A DNA stretch of 64,000 bases, from positions 1 through 64,000 of the forward strand of contig JANPFP010000269.1 in NCBI GenBank assembly GCA_031423495.1. Direction: 5' to 3'. Source of the DNA: JACPYM01 sp031423495. GTDB lineage: Bacteria > Acidobacteriota > Blastocatellia > RBC074. Shown here one piece after another: positions 42,636 to 51,331 of this stretch (positions are counted from its first letter, which is position 1; the number at the start of each line of letters is the position of its first letter). The notes beneath the pieces were generated by a model, which was not told the origin of the DNA, searched no databases, and saw only the letters and a list, made by a program, of their open reading frames with translations. The position numbers and the translations under genes are program-made.

Positions 42636-44681
42636 ATGTCCGATTCCATCGCAACACTGGTGAATCTGGTCGGTTACGTAACCGGCGCGGCGCTTTATGC
42701 CACGCTGCTGTTCGTCGTCTTTAGCGAAGCCCATCACCGCCGTCACAAAAGCGAAACCGCTGACTGGTTGCCCCTGCTCACGGCTTGTGCCGGACTCGTA
42801 TGGAATATCGGTTCGCTGATTGGTTGGGGTTTGCAATCGTTCGGCGACTGGCAATCTTTTGTGACGGCGGGCACGTTCACTGCGTTGGGCTTGTTGCCTG
42901 CGTTGGTCGTGCATTCGGTTTTGCGGCAAGACGAAGGCTTGCCCACCCAACGCGCCGCGTTCGCCTTGGTGATGATCGCTTATTCGTTGAGCGCGACAGC
43001 GGGCGTGTTGCATTTCGCGCAAGCCTGGCTTTATCGCGCAGCGCCAGCGCATTGGGGCCTGCACTTGCTGACGGTTGGATTCGTCGTATTGATCGGCGCG
43101 GTGTTGTTGCACACGCAGCTTTACCTGCACCGGGCAGCGGTGCGGAACTGGAAGCGCATCACGTGGGTTGCGGCGCTCGCGGTCTTTGCCGTGTCGGCTT
43201 TACACCTCAGCCATCACGAAGGGCAGCATTATCCCTGGTGGGTCGAACTCGTGGGGCATCACGCTTCGCTGTTGTTGGTGCTGGCGATTCTTTATCAAGA
43301 CTATCGTTTCGCGCTGGCCGATTTGTTTTTGAAACGCGCGCTGACCCTGTTGCTGTTGATCGCGGTCATCGTCGCCGCACAGCAATTCATCGTTTGGCCG
43401 ACGCTGCAACGTCACGCCGCGCATGGCCCGCCTGCTCCGTTTGGGTTAGACCCTTTACCGTTTGGCGTATTGCTTTTGCTCTGGCTGGCGACGGCGTTGC
43501 TGACGCCGTGGCTGTGGCGCTTGGCGAACTGGTTCGTCAACACGATTGTTTTGCGGCGGACTGATTACGAAGCTGCGCGCGCCGAACTTGCCGCACAAAT
43601 TGCCGCGAGCGATACGCCCGATGAAGTTTTGCAAACCGCCAGCCGTCAACTCGAACGCGCACTCACCGCGCGTGCGATTCGTTGGGAAGCCGCGAACGCC
43701 GAAGCCTCAGCCCTATTGCCGCAAATTGAAAAGAGCCAGCCGCGCGCTTCGCTGGCTTTCCCGCGTGCCGCGAACTTGCCAACCGCCAGCGTCATTGTTC
43801 CCACGAGCGAAGCGCCGCAATACAAATTGCTGATTGGCGAACTCGCGGGCGGCAGGCGTTTGCTGTCAGACGATCTGGCGTTGTTGTCGCACGCCAGCCT
43901 GTTGGCGGCGCGTCGCATTGATGCGCTGCGCGTCATTCACGAACGCTGCTTGCGCGATTTGCACGAACAGGAAATGCACCAGCTCGCCACCGAAGCCGAA
44001 CTGCGAGCCTTGCGCGCGCAAATCAATCCGCACTTTTTATTCAACGCGCTGACGACGATTGGTTATTTGATTCAGACCGCGCCTGAGAAAGCGTTGGATA
44101 CGTTGTTGCGGCTGACTTCGTTATTGCGCGGCGTATTGCGACGGACGGAAGGCGAGTTCGTCACGTTGGGCGAAGAAATCAGTTTGATCGAAGCCTATCT
44201 CGACATTGAACGCACGCGCTTTGAAGACCGCTTGCGCGTGTTGATTGATGTGCCGACTGAGTTACGCAGCCTGCGCATTCCTGCGTTGTTGATTCAGCCG
44301 CTCGTTGAAAACGCCATCAAGCACGGCATCGCTCCGCAACGAAATGGCGGCGAAGTCGTCGTGTTGGCTCGTCTTGAAAAAGAAACAGAAGGTGAATGTT
44401 TGAAACTTTGGGTACGCGACACGGGCGCGGGCGCAAGCGATGCCGCGTTGCAAGCCGGACGCGCGCGCGGCGTGGGGCTATCGAGCATCGAACGCCGCTT
44501 GCTCGCACATTACGGCAACGAAGCGAAATTTGATTGGCAAAGCGCGGCGGGTTTGGGCACGACCGTTATGCTGACCTTGCCGATCAAAGCTGACAGTGTT
44601 GTTGCGACGACCGCCAATAACGTCGCCGATTTCGCCAGCGCCGCTGCTGCCAATCGAATCACCAAGAGGAGGTCGGCGTGA
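42636..44681 (+). CDS. LytS-type membrane sensor histidine kinase
   Basis: 681 residues. About eight hydrophobic segments in the first 310 residues make an integral-membrane sensor of 7TM type. A linker with GAF-like character (about 320-440) follows. The His_kinase domain has the ALRAQINPHFLFNAL motif with H466 as phosphorylation site, and the HATPase domain has the N box LIQPLVENAIKHGI and the G box GVGLSSIERRL. Kinases of this class signal to LytTR regulators. The stop overlaps the regulator's GTG start by 4 bases (GTGA), which fixes the pairing. The signal is unknown. The 200 bases before it hold no gene. Confidence 0.92.
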   Translation: MSDSIATLVNLVGYVTGAALYATLLFVVFSEAHHRRHKSETADWLPLLTACAGLVWNIGSLIGWGLQSFGDWQSFVTAGTFTALGLLPALVVHSVLRQDEGLPTQRAAFALVMIAYSLSATAGVLHFAQAWLYRAAPAHWGLHLLTVGFVVLIGAVLLHTQLYLHRAAVRNWKRITWVAALAVFAVSALHLSHHEGQHYPWWVELVGHHASLLLVLAILYQDYRFALADLFLKRALTLLLLIAVIVAAQQFIVWPTLQRHAAHGPPAPFGLDPLPFGVLLLLWLATALLTPWLWRLANWFVNTIVLRRTDYEAARAELAAQIAASDTPDEVLQTASRQLERALTARAIRWEAANAEASALLPQIEKSQPRASLAFPRAANLPTASVIVPTSEAPQYKLLIGELAGGRRLLSDDLALLSHASLLAARRIDALRVIHERCLRDLHEQEMHQLATEAELRALRAQINPHFLFNALTTIGYLIQTAPEKALDTLLRLTSLLRGVLRRTEGEFVTLGEEISLIEAYLDIERTRFEDRLRVLIDVPTELRSLRIPALLIQPLVENAIKHGIAPQRNGGEVVVLARLEKETEGECLKLWVRDTGAGASDAALQAGRARGVGLSSIERRLLAHYGNEAKFDWQSAAGLGTTVMLTLPIKADSVVATTANNVADFASAAAANRITKRRSA

Positions 44682-45472
44682 GTCAAAAGATGCGTGTCAT
44701 CATTGCCGACGACGAACGTCCAGCGCGTTCGTTTCTCGCGGCTTTGCTACGCAGCCACGAAGACATCGAACTCATCGGCGAAGCGTCGCACGGAGCCGAA
44801 GCTATCGAACTGATCGAAACGCTGCGTCCTGATTTGGCGCTACTTGATTTGCAGATGCCCGAAATCACCGGCCTTGATGTCGTACGCCTGCTGCCCAAAC
44901 GCCACATGCCGCTCGTGATTTTTGCGACGGCGCACGATGAATACGCCGTGCAAGCATTTCAACTCAACGCCGTAGATTACTTGCTCAAACCCGTCGAAGC
45001 CGCGCGTTTGCGCGAAGCTCTGACGCGCGCGCAAGACCGACTCGAACGCGCTGAATTGCGCCAAGCCGCTGTCACCAACTTGCAAGCCGCTGTCGAGGCT
45101 TACGACCAGGCTTCTTTACAAGCAGGGCCGCCCGCGCGGCTCGAACGCATCCCCGTCCGTCAACGCGACGAGATCATCATCGTCCCCGTCGCCGAACTCG
45201 CTTCGGTCGTAGCCGAAGGCGAACTGTTGCACCTGACGATGGCGAACAAAGAAAAATACACGATGACCTATCGCCTCAAAGACCTCGAAGCTCGCCTTGA
45301 TCCTGCGCAATTCGTCAGGCTCGCACGCGGCACATTGGCGAACGTTACGATGATTCGTCGCGTTAGCCCGCTGCCCGGCGGCAATTACCTCGTGACCTTG
45401 AGCAACGGCGCACAACTCAACGCCAGTCGCATTCAAAGCCGCATCCTGCGCGAACAGTTGTGGAGGTTGTGA
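44678..45472 (+). CDS. LytTR-family response regulator (LytR/AlgR type)
   Basis: 264 residues from GTG 44678, which has AGGAGG six bases upstream; ATG 44690 is a weaker choice. The receiver domain carries D11-D12, phosphoacceptor D57 (LALLDLQMPE) and K in LLKPVEA. The C-terminal LytTR DNA-binding domain spans about 155-262 (RIPVRQRDEIIIVPV, FVRLARGTLANVTMIRRV). LytTR regulators bind direct repeats upstream of target operons, often cell-surface or carbon-transport genes. The gene overlaps the LytS kinase by 4 bases, a clear two-component operon. The 246 bases after the stop contain only a 57-codon frame of doubtful reality (45553-45726). Confidence 0.93.
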   Translation: MSQKMRVIIADDERPARSFLAALLRSHEDIELIGEASHGAEAIELIETLRPDLALLDLQMPEITGLDVVRLLPKRHMPLVIFATAHDEYAVQAFQLNAVDYLLKPVEAARLREALTRAQDRLERAELRQAAVTNLQAAVEAYDQASLQAGPPARLERIPVRQRDEIIIVPVAELASVVAEGELLHLTMANKEKYTMTYRLKDLEARLDPAQFVRLARGTLANVTMIRRVSPLPGGNYLVTLSNGAQLNASRIQSRILREQLWRL

Positions 45473-45718
45473 CTTCCTACCCCGCGAGCAAATATCATCG
45501 CACTGTGCGAAAGGCATAACCGACTATAGGAATTGGCAGATACCTGTGAACCGTGCGCTGCTTGGCAGATTCGCTGAACGAAATTCAACTGGGCTTGGCG
45601 GTTGTCCATACCATCAAGGCCATTTACAATGCGCAAATTCACGAACAAGTAGAAAAACTAAGGCTGGTCGCGGGATCAGCGCCAATCTGTATCTGCACAA
45701 TGATCGAAATGAGGGAAT

Positions 45719-48700
45719 GTGAGTAAATTCAGCAAGGAACAACTTCTGAAAGTCCTTGGGTACAGCGATTCCCCCAACTACCTTTCCACAGAAGACCAGC
45801 ATCATCCATCGACGGCCCATCTATTTCGTGAGGCGAGTCGAGCAGGCGCGGAAGGCGCATACACTTTTCACACTAGCCCTAATGATGAGATTTTGCCCCC
45901 GCGCCCTGCCGTCTATGTTGCGGAAGCTGCCACCCGTGAGGAAGCCAGAGAAATTCACCGGAGTCTTTGGAATCTCGGCAATGCACCGTTCCTCATTGTT
46001 GTGTTGCCGAATGAGGTGCGAGTTTACACAGGCTTTGATTACGATCAGAAAAACCAGACAAGAGGGCTGATAGATCACGTTGATGATTTGCTTAATGTAG
46101 ATTTAAGCGAACGACTGGCGGATTACAGCGCTGATTCCATTGACTCTGGGCGATTATGGGCCAATCAGGCCGGTCAGCTAAAACCGGATAATCGCCTTGA
46201 TACGCACTTACTCAGAAATCTCAAAAAGCTGGAGGCGATACTCTGCGATAATGACCTTAAACTTGAAACAGCGCACGCGCTTATCGGCAAATATGTTTAC
46301 CTCCGCTATCTTTGGGATCGTGGGATTCTGTCAGAGCAATGGCGAGCCGAAAACAAAATTGATATTGATGCGGTGCTAGGACGCAACGCCACCCTAAAAG
46401 GATTGCGTAGGTTAGTTGAGACCTTAGACGAACGATTTAACGGCCATATTTTCCCTCTCCCACTCAGGGGTTCCGATGCTCCAACAAATGATCAAATTGC
46501 CCTGGTTGCATCAGCCTTTGAAGGTGACGATCCAGTTTGCGGGCAAATGACGGCCTTTGGACTTTACGATTTTTCTTACATCCCCGTCGAAACTCTTTCG
46601 GCCATTTATGAGCAGTTTTTGCACGCGCAAGGCAAAGGGAAAAAGAGCGGAGCGGTTTATACACCAGAGCATCTGGCCGATTACCTAATTGCTGAATTGA
46701 ATCACGCCAAACCGCTCGAAAGCGGAATGAAGATACTTGATCCTTGTTGTGGCTCCGGCATCTTCCTTGTGTTGGCATACCGCAAGTTGATCGAGTTGGA
46801 ACTAAGCAAACGCCCAGAAAAGAAATTGCTGCCAACGGAACTGCGCGCGATCTTAACTAAAAGCATTTATGGCGTTGAGCGTAACAAGGAAGCTTGCCTG
46901 GTCACGGAATTGAGCTTAATTCTGACGATGTTGCATTACATCTCACCGCCTGAATTACATCGGAATAAGCAATTCAAGTTTCCCGCTTTGCATAATGAGC
47001 AGATTTTTGAGGCAGATTTTTTTGATGATTCGTCGGTGTTTTGGCAAAGAGGCGAGCGATTTGATTGGGTTATTGGCAACCCTCCGTGGATTGAGCCAGA
47101 AAAAGAGGATAAAGACGAGCAGCTTGTTATCTCGTGGATCAACGATAAAAATAACCGCCAAAACCGACCTATTGCAGGCAATCGTGTTGTAGAAGCCTTT
47201 AGTTGGCGAGTAATTGATTTGCTTGATCAAAATGGATGTGCTGGATTGGTACTGCATGCCACAAGCCTGTTTAATCTAGAGTCAAAACTTTATCGTAAAG
47301 AATTTTTTAGGCAAAATCACGTTTATCGAATAACCAATTTTGCTAACTTTGCGTATATTCTTTTTGAAGGACGAGGCGAAGCTCCTGCCGCGACTATCAC
47401 TTTTCAGAGAGCACTCCCCGAACAACAGCGGGCAGTAATAATTCATTACGGGCCGTTTGTCTTAAATCAGATATTCAATAAGCAAGCTTCAGGCGCAATC
47501 AATAAGAAAATTTACTTCTTAACCATCAATGAAGAAGAAATTAGCCTAGTTTCCCCTGACGAAGCCGCCCAAGGTGGCTCGCTGACATGGAAGTTGGCTC
47601 TTTGGGGAACATATAGAGATAAACGAGCATTACAACGGGTAAATAGCCTATTCCCAGTTTCGTTGAAATTGCTTGGCGACGAAAAAGGATGGCGATTTCA
47701 CACAGGCATATCCCTAAGAGAGGAGCCTGACAGCGGGCAGACAAGCAAATACAAAATAGAATTCGAACCTAGATTAAAAGACCTTACTTACCTTGATACG
47801 AAGATTGTGAACGAGTCAAAGTTGCGCTTCTCAATTCCAGATCATGCAATCAAAAAAATCCCAGAGAATATGTGTTATTTGAGGGTTCGAACTGGAAAAC
47901 TTTACGAAAATGAACCGGGCAGTATTAGTTTAGTGTTTCATGCTTCTTATGTAGTATTTAGTGACCTTGATTTTGTGCTGCCTAATCCAGGCAGAAAGTT
48001 GTCTGCCAAAGGGGAAAATGCTGATGAGTTGCGTGCCCTTTCTGTATTCTTCAGCTCTAGTGTCGCAAAATATCTTTTGTTTTTTCTAAGCCGTACTTGG
48101 GGGATAGACAAAAGCGTGGTGTATAAATCTGATATTGAGACAATGCCTATCCCAAGGCTTTCTACAAGCCAGATAGTCTCTCTCTCCCAGTTACAGAGAG
48201 AATTAGTTGCAATGGAGTTGGAGGGAAACCAACAATACAGCCAGCTACAAACATTGATAGATGAACAGATTGAGGAAATTCTTGCTATACCGAAAAGCCT
48301 TAGCATCTTAGCTAGAGAGTTCATACAAGTGCGCTTAACTACTAATAAAGGAAAAATTAAAACGGTCGCAAGCCAAACACCGCAATCAAACAATCTTAAA
48401 GAGTACGGAAGGCTACTTCGAGATCAACTTGACGAATTCACAAAAAATCGCGTTCGCCACCATATCTCATTCATCAATACTTCTAACCCAGAAATGATAA
48501 TTTGTGAGGTAGAAGCGACCAACGCAAAGCGACAGCAGGAAGTAGAATTTGTCGGCGCAACCGAACAGATGAAAACGTTGCTGAGTCAACTCAAACAAAA
48601 ATTGAGACAACAGTTCAGCCAATGGGTATATGTGCAACGCAGCCTGCGTATTTTCGACGGCCCGAAAGTTTACATCTGCAAAGCCCCGCGCCTGATTGAC

Positions 48701-48802
48701 TGGACAAGGACACAAGCTCTCAATGACGCTGATGACCTGATTGCGGAAGTATTGTCCGGCAACTTTGGTGAAGGGGAGGTTGCAACGAATGGCAAGCGTT
48801 GA
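45719..48802 (+). CDS. Adenine-specific DNA methyltransferase (Eco57I/N6-MTase type)
   Basis: 1027 residues starting at GTG 45719; an in-frame TGA nine bases upstream and no further Met for over 250 residues decide this start. The catalytic core has the order of gamma-class N6-adenine methylases: motif X YTPEHLADYLIAEL (about 316-329), motif I DPCCGSG (341-347), and motif IV NPPW (454-457). The N-terminal 300 residues are unassigned and could carry another activity; the C-terminal 450 probably hold the target-recognition region. It forms an operon with the nuclease-like gene downstream (14-base overlap). The codon and base use is AT-richer than in flanking genes, consistent with transfer. Role: self-DNA modification in a restriction-type defence module, inferred. 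Confidence 0.85.
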   Translation: MSKFSKEQLLKVLGYSDSPNYLSTEDQHHPSTAHLFREASRAGAEGAYTFHTSPNDEILPPRPAVYVAEAATREEAREIHRSLWNLGNAPFLIVVLPNEVRVYTGFDYDQKNQTRGLIDHVDDLLNVDLSERLADYSADSIDSGRLWANQAGQLKPDNRLDTHLLRNLKKLEAILCDNDLKLETAHALIGKYVYLRYLWDRGILSEQWRAENKIDIDAVLGRNATLKGLRRLVETLDERFNGHIFPLPLRGSDAPTNDQIALVASAFEGDDPVCGQMTAFGLYDFSYIPVETLSAIYEQFLHAQGKGKKSGAVYTPEHLADYLIAELNHAKPLESGMKILDPCCGSGIFLVLAYRKLIELELSKRPEKKLLPTELRAILTKSIYGVERNKEACLVTELSLILTMLHYISPPELHRNKQFKFPALHNEQIFEADFFDDSSVFWQRGERFDWVIGNPPWIEPEKEDKDEQLVISWINDKNNRQNRPIAGNRVVEAFSWRVIDLLDQNGCAGLVLHATSLFNLESKLYRKEFFRQNHVYRITNFANFAYILFEGRGEAPAATITFQRALPEQQRAVIIHYGPFVLNQIFNKQASGAINKKIYFLTINEEEISLVSPDEAAQGGSLTWKLALWGTYRDKRALQRVNSLFPVSLKLLGDEKGWRFHTGISLREEPDSGQTSKYKIEFEPRLKDLTYLDTKIVNESKLRFSIPDHAIKKIPENMCYLRVRTGKLYENEPGSISLVFHASYVVFSDLDFVLPNPGRKLSAKGENADELRALSVFFSSSVAKYLLFFLSRTWGIDKSVVYKSDIETMPIPRLSTSQIVSLSQLQRELVAMELEGNQQYSQLQTLIDEQIEEILAIPKSLSILAREFIQVRLTTNKGKIKTVASQTPQSNNLKEYGRLLRDQLDEFTKNRVRHHISFINTSNPEMIICEVEATNAKRQQEVEFVGATEQMKTLLSQLKQKLRQQFSQWVYVQRSLRIFDGPKVYICKAPRLIDWTRTQALNDADDLIAEVLSGNFGEGEVATNGKR

Positions 48803-49466
48803 TCGTGAAGGCTCAGTCTGGCGCGAGTACGATCTTTCCTTCCGAGAAGATGCGCACCAATTGTTGGCTTGGGGCTATTTGGCCGCGCGCCCTCTTATTA
48901 CATCAGGCCAAGAAGAAACAGACATCACGGGTTTTATTGCTGAGACCATTCAGGCCAAGCTCGACTCGCCGGAAATTGATGAGCGATTCAACAGGTATAG
49001 CCTCAAAGAAGAAAACCCTATCGCGGGCGAAGGCCGTACCGGCAAACGCAGGATGAGGCTAGACATCACCATCGAAAGCAGCCAGCGGCCTCGCAATAAA
49101 ATCCGTCCGCATTACATCTTCGAAGCCAAAAGACTGTGCCGCCCCAACCAAACGCTTGGCGATTACCTCGGCGATGAAGGCGTCTTGCGCTTCTTACAAG
49201 GAAGATACGCGGCGGCTTTCCCTGAAGTCGCAATGGTCGGCTACGTTCAGACCGATACGATCATTCATTGGGTAACTGCGCTGGGGACACGGTTTGATAA
49301 AGACTCCGTCAATCGGTTTCGCATTACAGAAAAGCTGTCACAAGTACCTGTCATTCCTCATCTGACTGATGAATGGATGAGCGGTCATATCCGAGAAAGC
49401 AAAATGCCAATTACCATTTTTCATATTTTTCTTGATTGCTTTGTGACGGGTGGCTCTTCGATCTAA
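48789..49466 (+). CDS. PD-(D/E)xK-like putative restriction nuclease
   Basis: 225 residues from ATG 48789, preceded by GGGGAGG eight bases upstream; the start lies inside the methylase gene, overlapping by 14 bases. The middle of the protein has RRMRLDITIES with D92, then HYIFEAKRL with E112-A-K114. This fits the D...ExK catalytic pattern of PD-(D/E)xK nucleases with a short beta-hairpin between. The N-terminal third is helical. I do not recognise a named family. The tight coupling to the methylase makes a restriction endonuclease role plausible; a nicking or accessory role is possible. The gene ends 41 bases before a truncated permease. Confidence 0.68.
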   Translation: MASVDREGSVWREYDLSFREDAHQLLAWGYLAARPLITSGQEETDITGFIAETIQAKLDSPEIDERFNRYSLKEENPIAGEGRTGKRRMRLDITIESSQRPRNKIRPHYIFEAKRLCRPNQTLGDYLGDEGVLRFLQGRYAAAFPEVAMVGYVQTDTIIHWVTALGTRFDKDSVNRFRITEKLSQVPVIPHLTDEWMSGHIRESKMPITIFHIFLDCFVTGGSSI

Positions 49467-49507
49467 CCCTCTTCGACTGCCAAATTTGCTCATACAGGTT
49501 AAGGCCG

Positions 49508-51149
49508 ATGTTCAGCCAGAGCTTGCTCAAGCAACGCCCAAGTTTCACGTTGGTTGTGATGCTGACGCTCGCGCTCGGTATCGGCGCAAACACGGCGATT
49601 TTTAGTTTCGTCAATGGGCTGCTGTTGCGACCGTTGCCTTACAAAGATGCAGATCGTTTGGTGCGCATCACGACGTTGCGTGGCAATGAAGAAGGCCGTT
49701 TCTCGATGCTCGAACTCAAGGACATGCGCGAGCAGTTGGCTTCGTTCGAGAGCATCGGCGCGTATGTTCCTGGCGCGCAATACCACTACATCGTGGGTGA
49801 CGATTGAGCTGGATTGGCGCGTGCTGGTATTTACGCTCGGCGTGTCGTTGCTGACGGGATTGATCGCGGGTCTCGCGCCCGCGCTGCAAGCCTCCAAACC
49901 CGATCTAAACGATTTGCTGAAAGAAGGCGCGAAAGGTTCGCAGGGCGGAAGGCAACAATTGCGCAAAGTGTTGGTTGTCGCCGAAGTCGCGCTGGCAATG
50001 GTCTTGCTGATTGGCGCGGGGTTGCTGGTGCAAAGCTTTCGCCGCTTGCAACAAACCGAACTCGGCTTTAATCCAAACAGCCTGCTGACGATGCGCGTCG
50101 CGTTGCCGTGGCGCAAATACAACAGCGAACTAGGGCCAGAGCAGCAGAAGCAATTTTTCCAACAACTGCTCGGACGCCTGTCTTCATTGCCCGGCGTTGA
50201 GTCCGCGTCAATGACCAGCAATCTGCCACTTTCGTCAGAGCGGCAGGAGGGCAAGCTGACTATCACCATCGAAGGCCAATCTGCTGACGAACAGCAGCGC
50301 AATCCTTTCGCCAACGATCTGCGCGTCAGCCCGAATTACTTTGCGGCAATGGGCATTCGTTTGATGACGGGGCGTTATCTGAATGACGCTGACAACGCCA
50401 ATACCGACCGCGTCGCCCTCGTCAGTGAACGCTTCGCGCAACGCCTCTTTCCCAATCAAAACGCCATCGGCAAACGCTTGAAAGTCGGCGCACTTGCTTC
50501 CGAAGCGAAATGGACAACCATCGTCGGCGTCGTCGGCAATGTGAAGCACGAAGCGATTGCCAGCGACGGCGGCTTTGATCTCTACACCTCCTATCAACAA
50601 ACCGTGGACAGCAATATGTACCTGTTGCTGCGCACCAAAGTCCCGCCACACACGTTGAGCGCAGCGGCTACGCAAGCCGTCTGGGCGGGCGATCCCGAAC
50701 AATCCACCTTCAACATCGTGACGATGGAGGAACGCATCGCGGACACGGTCTGGCAACGACGCTTGGCAGGCACGTTATTTTTGATCTTCGCAGCGCTGGC
50801 CATAGTGCTCGCCGCGATTGGGATTTACGGCGTGATGGCTTACACGGTCAGCCAACGCACGCGCGAAATTGGCATACGGATGGCGCTCGGCGCGCAACCG
50901 CGCGATGTGTTGCGGATGATTGTCGGACAGGGCGCAAAGCTGATTGCGCTTGGATTAGGCGTTGGCCTCGTCATCGCGTTGGTCGGCGGACAAATCATCA
51001 AGAGTTTGCTTTATGGCATCAGCAGCGCCGACCCGTTGATTTATCTATTCGTGCTGCTGGTACTCGTGTTGGTTGCGTTGTTGGCGTGCTGGATTCCGGC
51101 GCGGCGCGCCACGCGGGTTGACCCGTTACACGCGTTGCGGCAGGAGTAG
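49508..51149 (+). pseudogene. Internally deleted ADOP/MacB-type ABC permease
   Basis: From ATG 49508 the frame encodes the usual N-terminus of ADOP permeases (LTLALGIGANTAIFSFVNGLLLRPLPY) for about 99 codons, then stops at 49805-49807. A second frame takes over at the same point (VTIELDWRVLVFTLGVSLLTG...) and continues through the second periplasmic (MacB_PCD) domain and the last FtsX domain (RTREIGIRMALGAQPRDVLRM) to the normal end ARRATRVDPLHALRQE at 51149. Intact family members have about 800-880 residues; here roughly 300 residues, including most of the first periplasmic domain and helices 2-3, are missing and the frame is shifted. The downstream frame alone, from an internal start, could still make about 450 residues. 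Confidence 0.8.
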
Positions 51150-51161
51150 CGCGTCTGATGC

Positions 51162-51207
51162 AATCAGGAAAAGCCTGGTTCCTCTTGGCAGGCTTGATGG
51201 CCTGATT
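51162..51207 (+). terminator. Hairpin terminator-like element after the permease relic
   Basis: Two nested stems, AATCAGG (51162-51168) with CCTGATT (51201-51207) and AAGCCTG (51171-51177) with CAGGCTT (51189-51195), form one long interrupted hairpin 12 bases after the permease stop. There is no strong T-run, so termination efficiency is uncertain. Confidence 0.5.
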
Positions 51208-51331
51208 GCTGCCATTCACCCCTCGCATTCTGCCATTCATTGAATTCCGGTAGCGGCGTTGCCGCGCTCGTGAAAACATCCCGCCCTTACAAACCAACCC
51301 ATCATTTTTTCGCTTGAGAAGGAGCTTTTTC

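Noticed and set aside
45553..45726. 57-codon GTG-initiated frame just before the methylase gene
   Set aside because: The translation is mildly protein-like, but it has no ribosome binding site, overlaps the methylase start, and matches nothing I recognise.
51208..51331. Cobalamin riboswitch upstream of the TonB receptor operon
   Set aside because: I found no B12-box-like GCCACTG sequence or long structured leader; the only structure is the terminator-like hairpin at 51162-51207.
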